Part shown: positions 1-9,372 of the stretch, in pieces | How the letters are laid out: each line of letters opens with the position of its first letter | Numbering within the stretch: position 1 is the stretch's first letter | NCBI GenBank assembly: GCA_025504975.1 | Contig: JANUWI010000007.1 | Location: 620,001-684,000 of the forward strand | Direction: 5' to 3' | Source: Plenodomus lindquistii | Lineage: Eukaryota > Ascomycota > Dothideomycetes > Pleosporales > Leptosphaeriaceae | DNA: 64,000 nucleotides | Made by a program: the position numbers and the translations under genes | The notes under the pieces: generated by a model | What the model saw: the letters and a program-made list of their open reading frames with translations, nothing else | Database searches by the model: none | Told to the model about the DNA's origin: nothing

Positions 1-316
1 AACGCGTCCCCGCCGCCGGCGAAACAAGCAATCGTCGCGTGGAATCGTCTGATCCTTTTGGCGCATTGTGATGGCTGCCAGGCGCGTCGGTCGTGGGGCA
101 CATGCAAGGCGTACCTGGTCCATGACGCATTTGGGCGTAGCTCCCAGGCCAAGTGCAGCGTGACACGGGCCCCAAGCTCCCCAATCTTGCACAGCAGCGC
201 CCGCCTCGCCCACCCAGCCGCAACCACGACCAGCCACTCACCCACCGCCGTCAATTGCTGCGCAGACGCCTGTCCAGCTGCCCCCGCCATCGCACCGCTC
301 TCCTCGCCCCGTCGCG
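1..316. other. Upstream region of the HMG-box gene
   Basis: GC-rich leader and promoter sequence before the ATG at 317. I see no gene, TATA box or repeat in it. Confidence 0.5.
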
Positions 317-1450
317 ATGCTGGCCCGCAGTACGCTCGGTCGCCTGGCCGTTGACGGCTCCAAAACAACCCCACTCGACTTTGCACAGCTCGCCCGCCTG
401 GCCCAGCGCGCCCTGCCCATCCGCAATGCCTCCAATGTCTCGGCTGCCCGCGCCTTGTGGCGTGCCCATGCTGCCACCCTGCACGCTCGCCGCTCCATTG
501 CCACTACGGCCGCCGCAGTCAAGCCCACGGCCACGGTGAAGAAGGCGGTCAAGGCCAAGGCCGCGACCAAAGCAGCGCCCAAAGCAGCCCCGAAGAAGAC
601 GGCAGCCGCGACCAAGGCGACGCCCAAGGCAGCGGCCAAAAAGGCACCTGCGAAGAAGCCCGCCGCCAAGAAGCCCGCAGCCAAGAAGAAGCCTGCGGCG
701 AAGAAGCCCGCCCCGAAGAAGCGCGTCAAGAAGGTCATCACCCCGGAGGAGAAGGCAAAGCTCGATATTCGAGCGCTCAAGAAGCTTGCCCTCAAGGAGC
801 CCGTCTCGCGCACTGCCGTCAGCGCAATCAATGTGTACATTGCCGAGAACACGCCCAAAGCAACCAGTGGACTGGACGCCAAGGCTGTACAGAGGCGGCT
901 CGGTGAGCTTTCCAGCGACTTCAAGGCACTTAGTCCAGCTGAACGCGAGGTAAGTGGGAGCATGCAGTCATGCCTGGGTGTGCGCAATCCACTAATGCTG
1001 CCGCAAAGCGTTACAACCACCTGGCCCAAGAGAAGACTGTCGCCAGACGAGCCGAGTACAAGGCCTGGGTCGAGTCTCATACGCCTGACGAGATTAGGTT
1101 GGCCAATAATGCCCGCAGGCAGCTGAGGAAGAAGCTCGCCAACGCGCGCAAGAGTGGAAATCCGGCTCACACCGCAAAGCTCCAAGACGAGCGCGATCCC
1201 AAGAGTCCCGTAACACCATTCCTTCAGTTTGTTACCTCTAGGTATGCCTCTGGAGACATGAAGGGCATTACCGTCCCAGAAGCATCCAAATTGTGTGCCA
1301 ACGAGTGGAAGGTTTTGAGTGACGTTGAGAAACAGGCAAGTGCCTGCTCTCCCCTATATGAGCGATAAGCTAACATGCGTACAGAAATATATCGATGCTG
1401 CCAGGGCCGATTCTGAGAGGTATATGTCCGAGATGTCGGCCTTGCATTGA
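317..1450 (+). CDS. Mitochondrial HMG-box DNA-binding protein (Abf2/mtHMG-like)
   Basis: Three exons (317-949, 1009-1335, 1385-1450) give 341 residues. The first ~60 residues are rich in Arg, Ala and Ser without acidic runs, as expected of a mitochondrial presequence. Residues ~65-140 are a Lys/Ala/Pro-rich tract like a histone H1 tail. Two HMG boxes follow. The first (~145-245) includes the SRTAVSAINVYIAE and LSPAERERYNHLAQE segments and spans intron 1. The second (~270-341) starts at DPKSPVTPFLQFVTSRYA and runs to the stop across intron 2. Proteins of this type coat and compact mtDNA; that role is inferred from the presequence plus tandem boxes. Intron 1 is GT-AG. Intron 2 (1336-1384) has a GC donor (cag|gcaagt) but a perfect gctaac branch site and acag acceptor, and the reading frame continues only when it is removed. 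A nuclear HMG protein is the alternative. Confidence 0.85.
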
Positions 1451-2052
1451 TCTGACTAGGTCTTAACGTTTCTACTCGCTTTCTGCCTCCGCGCCGTCTT
1501 GTTTTCAGACCGCCAGACGTTTGATACGTTCAAGGCATATATATCATGTCAACTTGCGCTTCCAATCTGCGGTAGCTTAGTCAGTGGGTACAGGGGTAAT
1601 CGTGGACGTCTGGTTTCGGACGTTGGGTAAACGGTTGGTCGGTTCCTGTTTGATGTGCTCATGAAATACCTGTGTCTTATAGTGTGTAGCTTCAAGTCGA
1701 TCGATGATTTTATATGCCTCTCTCGTCTCATTTCATGTTCCGGCAGTTATTGTTTTGCTCCAAATATTGTGCCTATCATGCTCAATGTACACTAGCCTAT
1801 CACACAGCGCCATGCACGACGCCTCAATTCCTTATCTCTAACGCCCAATGCCAGCACCCCAGATTGTCTGCGACCTTCATCTAGACCAAGCGATTGTCTT
1901 TTTCCGCGGCTGATAAGCATGCATCCTACAACATGCTCGTCTGCGTCATTGGACAGGCCATCGCGGAGTCTCCATCTTACCCCAGACCCTATACATATTG
2001 ACTGCTCCCAGAACAAACGAGATGAGCGTGAATTAGATTAGGATCTCTAACG
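1451..2052. other. Intergenic, HMG gene to CLC gene
   Basis: AT-richer sequence holding the 3' UTR of the HMG-box gene and the promoter of the CLC gene on the same strand. No ORF or repeat I would defend. Confidence 0.4.
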
Positions 2053-4653
2053 ATGCCTTCCGAAACTGAAGACAATAATGAGAACACACCCCTCCTCCAC
2101 CAATCCCGCATATCGCAGCTCCAACACACGCAAGACCAAGAAGCACAATCAATCATCTCATCCACGTTGACGAAAGAAGAGCAACATCTCTCTGGCAGCA
2201 CAATCGGCGAGCGTCTCCCATACAATGACTACACTACCATAGACTGGCTCCATGACTTGGTATTTCACTTTTACTTTCATTCCTAATAATCCCTCGTTCT
2301 TGCATCGTTCCTCCAACATACCCGGTAGTGTACTAACAACGCTCCCAGGTCAAAGACTCATACCGCTTCCGCGCTATCCAATCCCGACGTGGTCTACGCT
2401 ACACGCTGATCACCCTCTTCGAAGCATCTTCAGGATGGTTAGCCGTTGTACTAATAGGTGCTTTGACCGCATGCATTGCATTTGTAGTTGATGTTGCCGT
2501 TGCAACAGTCTCGGACTGGAAAGTAGGATACTGCACTAACAACCTCTTTCGTAACCGCGAAGCATGTTGTGCTCGTGAAGTCAAGCCTTATGCTTGGGGC
2601 GCTTATGGCATCATAAGACGAGCCTTGAGCAGTGGGATTATGAGAGGAGGCTTAGGTGCAAAGGAAGCAGGAGTGGGAGCGGAAGACTGCAAAGAGTGGC
2701 ATGCGTGGACGGAGGGGTATAAGGGGAGTTTTGCAATTTATGTGGGTATGGCGTTGGTGTTTGGCGTGATTAGTTCGAGTGCGACGATGTTGACGAGGAG
2801 CGAACTACCTTCCGTCAATGCTGGAGAGCAATCTTCATCAACGAATAAGTCCGACGGTCAAGTGAACTTCACCACGAACCCAGGAGGAAAAGTCATGTAC
2901 ATGGCGGCCGGTAAGCCTCTCATTCTTTCCTTACCAACTCTCGTTTTGTCTACTTACTCGTTTTAACACCACAGGCTCCGGCATTCCCGAAATCAAAACT
3001 ATCCTCTCGGGCTTCACGATCCCCTCCTTTCTCTCCCTCCCAGTCCTTCTCACCAAAGCCTTTGGCGCTATCTTCGCCGTATCCACAGGCATGTGTCTCG
3101 GCAAAGAAGGCCCATTTGTTCACATCTCCACCTGCGTTGGCTACCTCGTCGGTTCGCTCTTCCCCAAGTACCGCGAAAACGGCCGCAAGATGCGCGAACT
3201 TCTCAGTGCTGCGTGTTCGAGCGGATTGAGCGTAGCCTTCGGCGCACCCATCGGCGGCGTGCTATTCAGTTATGAGGAAATTAGCACATATTTCCCACGA
3301 AAGGTCTTGTGGAGGGCGTTTTTGTGCAGTCTGGTGGCTGCCATGGTGTTGAGGGAGTTGAATCCTACGGGGACGGGGAAGCTGGTGCTGTTTGAGACGA
3401 ATTATGGGACAGAGTATAGTCCTGTGCATTACCTTGTGTTTGTGCTGCTTGGGGTTGCGGGAGGTGTGTTTGGTGGTTTGTTTTGCAAGTTGAATTTCCT
3501 GTGGTCGATGTGGTTTCGCAGCTTTGCGATCATCAAGAAGAATCCGGTACTGGAGGTGGCGTTGGTGGTGCTTGCGACGGCACTCCTTCAGTTTCCGAAT
3601 CCGCTGACACGGGAGCCGGGAGACGTGATTATCAAGAACCTCCTGGTGGACTGCGATGGCGTGTCGCAGGAGTCGTGGGTGTGTCAGAATGAGGATCCTA
3701 CGGTCACGAACTGGCCGTATACTGGGTGGTTGATCTATGGGACCTTGGCCAAACTTGTTCTCACAATCATCACCTTTGGGATCAAGGTGCCCAGCGGTGT
3801 CATCATTCCTGCTCTCGATGCAGGCGCCTTTTTCGGACGACTAGTGGGCCAGCTCATACCGTCTATCAGTCCTGGCATCTTTGCAATGGTCGGCGCAGCA
3901 GCTTTCCTCGCGGGCGTGTCACGCATGACTATCTCACTCGCGGTCATCATGTTCGAACTCACCGGTCAACTCTCCTACGTCGTTCCGCATATGCTCGCCA
4001 TCCTCGTTGCGAAATGGGTTGCTGATGCCATCTCTTCAGAAGGCGTGTACGATCTCGCGCAGAACGTACTCGGCCATCCCTTCTTGGATCCAGACACGGC
4101 AATTGTAATTGTCCGCAAGAGTAAGATGTATGTGAACGTACTCATTCCCCCAAAACGCACGATGGATGAGATCACCGTCCATGTCCCTTCCAACAACAAG
4201 GTTCCATACGCTTTACTGAAAGAGAAACTGGGATACCTACGAGATAGAGGACTAATGGATGCCGGGCTCGTACTTGTTCAGTTCCATGGCTCCTCCAACG
4301 TTCCCGTACTACAAGGCTACATCTCGCAATCCGAGCTCGACTTTGGTCTCACCAAACTTGTCCCCAGCGCCATACCCAGCGAACCAGACTTCCAGATCCG
4401 TCTCCTCGGCCACGAGATCGATGACGCGGCGTCTCCCGAGACGCTGGAAATTGATCTCACGCCCTTCGTGGACAGGACGCCATTGAGCATTTGCGCAAAG
4501 GCGCCGTTGGAGTATGCAGTGGAGATGTTTTCGAAGCTGGGGTTAAGGTATTTGTGTGTCACTGAGGAGGGGACGGGCGCAATGGTGGGCGTGATTATTA
4601 AGAAGCGGCTTGTTGGATTCCTGGAGCAGTTGAAGGAGGGTGAGGTGGAGTGA
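2053..4653 (+). CDS. CLC-family chloride/proton exchanger with C-terminal CBS domains
   Basis: Three exons (2053-2259, 2349-2910, 2975-4653) encode 815 residues. The CLC core shows all three chloride-pathway signatures: GSGIPE (257-262), GKEGPFVH with the gating glutamate at about 301, and GVLFSYEE. The Glu-Glu pair at 357-358 lies where intracellular exchangers carry the proton glutamate, so a 2Cl-/H+ antiporter of the Gef1/ClC-3-5 group is more likely than a plain channel. About ten membrane segments lie between ~95 and ~620. The last ~190 residues form a CBS pair (YVNVLIPPKRTMDEI and PLEYAVEMFSKLGLRYLCV segments). The hydrophilic N-terminus is Ser/Gln-rich and contains NENTPLL, similar to acidic dileucine sorting signals. 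A vesicular or vacuolar membrane location, supporting acidification, is inferred from the family. Confidence 0.93.
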
Positions 4654-4953
4654 GTGCGAGTGGGACGTGGGTAAGGGAAAAGGTCTAGGACCGATGAGTT
4701 CGCAACACGGTTGCTAAGAGCACACACGTCCACTTGTTAGAGAGAGCTTCTAAGATGTGAACACAATTTTGCCTTTACCACTAAAAGGTAAATGAAAGAC
4801 GCATCCAATCGGAGATTTACCATCTTCCATCTCACACATCAGCCCCACTGAAGATAGATCTCCACGCCCGCTCATGCACACTGACCTCATCCCCGCATTG
4901 GACCCTTCTTGACTCGGCACCATCCCACCCCAAACCCAGCCCAACCCAACACC
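4654..4953. other. Intergenic, CLC gene to F-box gene
   Basis: Short tandem intergenic region on the plus strand with the CLC 3' UTR and a C-rich leader (ccacccc..cccaaccc) just before the ATG at 4954. Nothing else seen. Confidence 0.4.
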
Positions 4954-5925
4954 ATGACAGACCTCACATTGCTCCCCCCAGAACTCCTCTACACAATCCT
5001 CACCCACCTCGAACCCGCCGCCCAACCCAAAACTCCCTTTACCCACCTCGCTCTCTCAGCAACATGCAAGCACCTCCACGCGCTCGTCGAAGAACACGCC
5101 AACAACGCGCTCAAGAAACACGGCCTCACTCTGCCAAAACGCCTGAGCAAGAACGGCACGTTGCGCCGCAAATGGCTGGGCGACATATGCCAGTATTGTT
5201 ACAAGGCGAGCAAGAGGCGCGCGTGCTTTTATAAAAAGGTGGTATGCTGTAAGGCCTGCGATAGGGAGTTGTTCCCAAAGATGGTGAGTTGGCGCCAGCA
5301 CATGTAGATGAGTGGGCAGTGGGGGGGGACTAATTGAGAATGCGGCGTAGACAATGACACAAGCGATTACAGAACACCATCTCTCGAAGCTTGATCTGTT
5401 TACGCCGAATCCTCTGCATCCGTTGTTGGAGGAATTGCGCGTTGGGACGCTGGCGAGTGTGCAGGCTACCATGGTACGTCGCCATTCTCCTTCTGCTTCT
5501 GCAATACAACCTTCATCCAGCTCTCGCGCAGCATCACAAACACGCCGACTAAAACACCACTCTTATAACAGATCTCCGAACCCGACGTCCTCGCCCGCCG
5601 CGACTACATCTACGCCCTCCTCGGCCCCGCAGCCCAAGACTCCTCCGCCCTGCGCGCCCGCCCCGCAGCCCACGAGCGCATAATCCAGCACCTGAACACG
5701 GCGTACGACCCAGATATTCGGCGCTGGTGCCTCGCGCGCCCACACGCAGATATGTCGCGTCAGCCCAAGTCTATGCAGACGCGCGAAGGCAGACTGGCTT
5801 ATGTTAAAAAGGCGTTGAGGAAGGAGAGGATGACGCTGGGTTTGTTAGAGGAGGAGGCAGATGAGAATAATTTTATTAGGTTTGGCGATCTAGGGCGGGG
5901 GGAGGTAACGGAGGAGGAGGTTTAG
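4954..5925 (+). CDS. F-box-like protein with a Cys-rich motif
   Basis: Three exons (4954-5283, 5351-5473, 5572-5925) give 268 residues. Both introns end in AG after gactaa branch sites, and removing them keeps one frame. The N-terminus TLLPPELLYTILTHL and the following LALSATCKHLHALVEEH match the F-box pattern (L-P-x-E-[IL]..L..L..VC..L), so it may recruit substrates to an SCF ubiquitin ligase via Skp1. Residues ~84-106 contain C-x2-C, a single Cys and CC-x2-C (DICQYCY, RRACF, VVCCKACDRE), a possible zinc-binding element. The C-terminal half is basic then acidic, ending EVTEEEV. The start at 4954 is the first ATG in frame. Substrate and pathway are unknown. Confidence 0.75.
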
Positions 5926-6589
5926 GAGGGAGGGGGAGGATTGTGTAAAGTAGCGCGTAGGTTAGTTTAAAGTTGTGTGAGAGAGAAAGGTATGCGTGTA
6001 GCTTTTCTTTTAGCATATTGTTCTATATATAAGCACATAATAGCAGAGGGCGAGCTTAAAAGTGTTAAGGTTGTATAAAAGAGGCAAGCGATATCAACTT
6101 AGGTTGAGGATCAAGGCAGAGGAAGAGAGATGTTAAGTCAGAAGAAGAGAGAAGTCAAGTGGTGATGAGTTGATGTGATTGATTGATTGATTGAATGTTT
6201 GTTTGATGTGAAGCATTCATTTGATGCTGAGTTCGTTCCTTGGAACTTGAACCCTTGTGATGATCCTGTCATGATCCTTTGAAACCCCTGATGTCCAAGC
6301 CCTTGATGACCCTTGATGATGATGATGATGATGTTCCAAGCCCATGCCCAAGTCCAATCCCAAGCCCAATATCCTTCCCAAGGTGTTGTCGACAATGACT
6401 GGATGCCCGGAACATATTCCAACCCATACCCCAGAAGCCAACATCCAAGCACTGAAAGCATGCCACTTTGACCTGACCCGTGAGGGCGCCGGTGGCATGC
6501 AATCAGGAAGGAAGATCCCAATGCCCAAACTCCAAACACCAAAGACATGCCACGTTGACCTGACCCGTGAGGGCGCCGGTGGCATGAAA
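5926..6589. other. Gene-poor stretch with microsatellites and a duplicated unit
   Basis: After the F-box gene comes low-complexity sequence: an attg tetranucleotide run near 6178-6194, a gat trinucleotide run at 6315-6333 and Pro-codon-like ccaagcccaat repeats near 6335-6370. The 87-bp duplication is listed separately. This is probably the downstream part of the minus-strand transcript that starts near 7.17 kb. Open frames here lack a codon pattern I trust. Confidence 0.4.
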
Positions 6590-6593
6590 TCAG
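6459..6593. repeat. Direct repeat (48 bp twice, 87-bp period) with hairpin-forming ends
   Basis: Positions 6459-6506 and 6546-6593 are 48-bp copies with two mismatches, offset by 87 bp. Each copy begins catgccac and carries the reverse complement gtggcatg 24-25 bp later, so each can fold into an 8-9 bp stem with a GC-rich loop. The offset is a multiple of three. In one minus-strand frame (6618 to 6217, 133 codons) it produces a repeated MPPAPSRVRS block, but it is not clear that this frame is translated. Confidence 0.8.
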
Positions 6594-7170
6594 TGAAGGC
6601 CCAAGTTGTTCCGAGCATCCAGCTGTGATTGTCGGTCGAGAGTGTGTACGTATACGGAGTTCGAGGCGAGTGCCGAGTCCGAGAATCCAGAAACTGGGTG
6701 ATGATGATGGTAGATGGTGGTGTCCGATACAGCGAAGGTGTTGATCAAGTCGTCCTGGTGTTGGATGGTATCCATGGGTGGTGTTTTTGGTAGAATGGCA
6801 ACCGAAGGTGACATGATGTCGTGATGATGTTGATGTGGATTTGATGTGAAGATGGTTGAAGATGTGACTCAGGAAAATGGTTGTTGATCAAATCGAATGA
6901 GGTTTGAAGAAGGTTTGAAGAAGGTATGTGTGAATGAAGTGTCGACATGGTGTTGATCAGGTATGTGGATGAGGTAGGTTGGTATGATGTCACACATCGT
7001 GAACTGAAAAAGGTCAGAAGGCCAAGGAAAAAAAAGTAAGGAAGACTCACTTGGAAGTGACTGGAGAACTCCCAATGCTGTATCGGAGGCACCCAGGCTT
7101 GAGGAAGTTGGTGGAAGAAAGTTGAAGTGTGAAGGTGTGTGTGTGTGGATTTTGAGTAGATGCAGTGACA
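6590..7170 (-). other. Candidate spliced transcript of unclear coding status
   Basis: The minus strand shows an organised gene start without a recognisable protein. A TATATAAG box (7206-7199) is followed by a pyrimidine/CA-rich leader. A 47-nt intron (7050-7004) has a perfect GTGAGT donor, a CTGAC branch site (7018-7014), a poly-T tract and a CAG acceptor. After the intron, ATGs open three overlapping short frames: 42 codons (6997-6869), about 67 codons ending at 6745, and 74 codons (6814-6590, starting MSPSVAILPKTPP). None matches a family I know. The A/C-rich sequence lacks stops by composition, so these frames may be chance. It could be an mRNA with upstream ORFs and a short secretionless peptide, or a non-coding RNA. 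The 5' and 3' ends are estimates. Confidence 0.4.
7004..7050 (-). other. Intron in the candidate minus-strand transcript
   Basis: 47 nt with donor AA|GTGAGT, branch CTGAC 10 nt before the acceptor, an intervening T5 tract and CAG acceptor. All elements match the introns of the well-supported genes in this window, and chance co-occurrence at the correct spacing is unlikely. Confidence 0.65.
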
Positions 7171-7198
7171 GTGGAGGAGAGGCGCGGAGGAGCTGCCT

Positions 7199-7206
7199 CT
7201 TATATA
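7199..7206 (-). promoter_or_regulatory. TATA box of the candidate transcript
   Basis: TATATAAG on the minus strand, about 150 nt upstream of the intron donor at 7050. A TATA of this quality is uncommon in the other intergenic regions here. Confidence 0.5.
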
Positions 7207-8160
7207 GTCCTGGGCGCAGGGCTCGTGCGCAGCGATTACTAAGGATCTCGCTTACGGGAGGACTCCGGCGGGAGGATTCTGCCTGGGAGAGGTGAGTGTG
7301 TGAATGCGGGTTTTGGAAGATGTGATGACGTGATGGCGGCTCGAGGTCGAGGTGAAGGCGATTTTGTGTGCAACATGAGCGTTGGGCACGGGCCCAGAAC
7401 TTCAAAGAGAGACATCAAAGTTAAGCGAGGAAGTGTGTGTGGACGAACATCAAGATGAGATCTGAGGACAGGCCTGGCAAGCAGACGATGGCCCTGACGA
7501 TGGCCCTGACGATTGGGCCTGGAGGTGTAAGTTGAGGGTGTTGCGACTTGACAAACAGTCAGTGAGATTGATGCGCAAACGAAGGACATATTGCTAGATC
7601 AAAATTGATGTTGTGATTCGACTCGAATGACCGGCAGCATGATTTGAGAGCTTACAACTAGTGATGGATGTTTGAAATCGATCCCACTGGATGACCTGGG
7701 CGGGCTATGAGTGGCGACGACGACTGACAGAACCTCAGACGGTAGCTGTATAAGGTATAAGACGAAGAAGGTATAGAGCTGCTGTGTCTTTCATACTTGG
7801 TGTGCAAAATTTGATGGTTGCTTGAGCCCACTGACAATGGTGCCTCAGTATTGGTCCTCGCAAAAGCAAACCTGACTTTAAAACCTCAGTCTTCAGTACG
7901 TTGCTCACTATGGATAGTATCTTTGAGATGTTGGTTCGTAGGGCCTCTGACTGCTGTGGACCACAATGTGGCTGCTGGCGCTCAGCGATGCAAGAGCTCG
8001 CTGCGACCCGCCATTGCTACAACACGCACAAACCCTAGGAGGCGCGGTCTTAATACAAGGACACACTGGACCGCCGCCCGAATGAACAATCTCTTACTCA
8101 ATACCACGCCAAATCTCCCCCGCGCCCATCACTACACCCCACTGCCACCCTTTCCTCCCA
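7207..8160. other. Intergenic, no gene seen
   Basis: The stretch holds a 12-bp tandem (gacgatggccct, 7487-7510, nearly three copies) and otherwise unremarkable sequence. The right end is the 3' side of the minus-strand F-box-like gene. A Pro-rich plus-strand frame overlapping 8.1-8.4 kb is the antisense of that gene. Confidence 0.4.
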
Positions 8161-8823
8161 TCAGCACACCTCTCCCCGCGCCCTCCCCTTCTCAAACTCC
8201 TCAACCCACTCCCCAAGCCACTTCCTCAGCTCCTCCTCCTCCCCCTCCCTCCCACCAACCTCCCCAATCCCAACCGCCACCCCCTCCCTCAACCCCCCCA
8301 ACGGCTCCAATAAAACCTTTCTACTTTCCCACCCCACCCCCTCCTCACAAGCATCCACCACACTAACCAGCACCCTCTCCAACCCCGCCGCCACCTCATT
8401 CACCCAAGCTACCACCTCGCTCAACCAAACATTCCACCTCCTCCTCTCCTCCACCCCCGCACGCTCCACCATCCCCACACTCAAATTCCAACACAATCGT
8501 ACTTCCACCCTTTTCGCCCTACTCATCGCCATCAGCGTCGTAGACGACATTTTCCCCCGCAGCGACGCCACACTCATGCTATTCGCCGTGACGAGCCGGA
8601 GCGTCGCGAGACCCCAGAAGTAAGAGGATATTTCGGTGTTGAGCGCGCGGCAGGTTCGTTGCAGGGATGAGGGGGGTGGGACGTGCGATATACAGGCTAT
8701 GGGGGGTTGGGAGAAGGGGTAGGATATAGGGGTTTGGAGGGTGAGGTGGGAGTAGATTATGTGGCGGAGTTCTAGGGGGAGGGTGAGGAGGTGTGGGTGG
8801 GGGTGGGTGGTGGTGGTGGACAT
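8161..8823 (-). CDS. F-box/2EXR-like protein of unknown function
   Basis: Single exon, 220 residues. The first in-frame ATG is at 8823; the frame stays open upstream only through non-ATG codons. After a short Thr/His/Pro lead, residues ~12-30 read LLTLPLELRHIIYSHLTL, the pattern of fungal F-box and 2EXR proteins (LP.ELR..IY). SSLQRTCRALNTEISSYFWG follows at ~55-75, as in that family. The C-terminal half is a predicted helical, Glu/Arg/Val-rich region (RVEVRLCWNLSV, EEVNEVAAGLERV-like heptads). These proteins are numerous in filamentous ascomycetes and few have known roles. The upper strand of the gene is strikingly C-rich, giving a spurious proline-rich frame opposite. Function unknown. Confidence 0.65.
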   Translation of the reverse strand: MSTTTTHPHPHLLTLPLELRHIIYSHLTLQTPISYPFSQPPIACISHVPPPSSLQRTCRALNTEISSYFWGLATLRLVTANSMSVASLRGKMSSTTLMAMSRAKRVEVRLCWNLSVGMVERAGVEERRRWNVWLSEVVAWVNEVAAGLERVLVSVVDACEEGVGWESRKVLLEPLGGLREGVAVGIGEVGGREGEEEELRKWLGEWVEEFEKGRARGEVC

Positions 8824-9372
8824 GGTGTTGTGAGTTGGTGGTTGGGTTGTGGTTGAGGTTTCTTTGATGGATGGAGCGATGGATGAAGAGGGCACACTTT
8901 TTGTGGGATTGGGTGGTTATGTGACATCTGTACAGATTGACTGATGGATGGCAACTCAGCTGATGTACTGTACATGCTATAAGCGAGACATGACGTTGCC
9001 AAGGAATCCTTGCTGAAAATCATAGTTACATCAACAAGACATATTATACATGTAACTCTGATTCAATTCTATCAACACCAGCGCTACCCAAATCAGACCG
9101 AGGTCCTCCAGCCAAAACAGTGTACAGCGCTTCGAGCCAGCGCCAAACAAAGGAACCACACTATCAATGCCTAAAATCTCCAAATCTCAGTCTCTGCGGG
9201 GAAGGGGGTATATATATGCCTGAACTGTTTACCGCAAGAAGAAACAACGCGCCGTCCAACTATGCAATGCCTTTTTCAACAAAGGAAAGTAGTGTGTATG
9301 GTATGTGAAGAGACAATCCAACCAAGGTTCGAAACAGAAAAGGAAACCGTTTTCGCAGCATCCACTCATATC
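8824..9372. other. Intergenic between two minus-strand genes
   Basis: Promoter and leader of the F-box-like gene on the left, 3' UTR of the TBC gene on the right. No further gene seen. Confidence 0.4.

Noticed and set aside
6217..6618. 133-codon frame with a repeated MPPAPSRVRS block and six histidines
   Set aside because: It covers the duplication and the gat microsatellite; the His run is the microsatellite. Kept only as a note under the repeat.
7818..8366. Proline-rich 182-codon frame
   Set aside because: Low-complexity antisense of the F-box-like gene.
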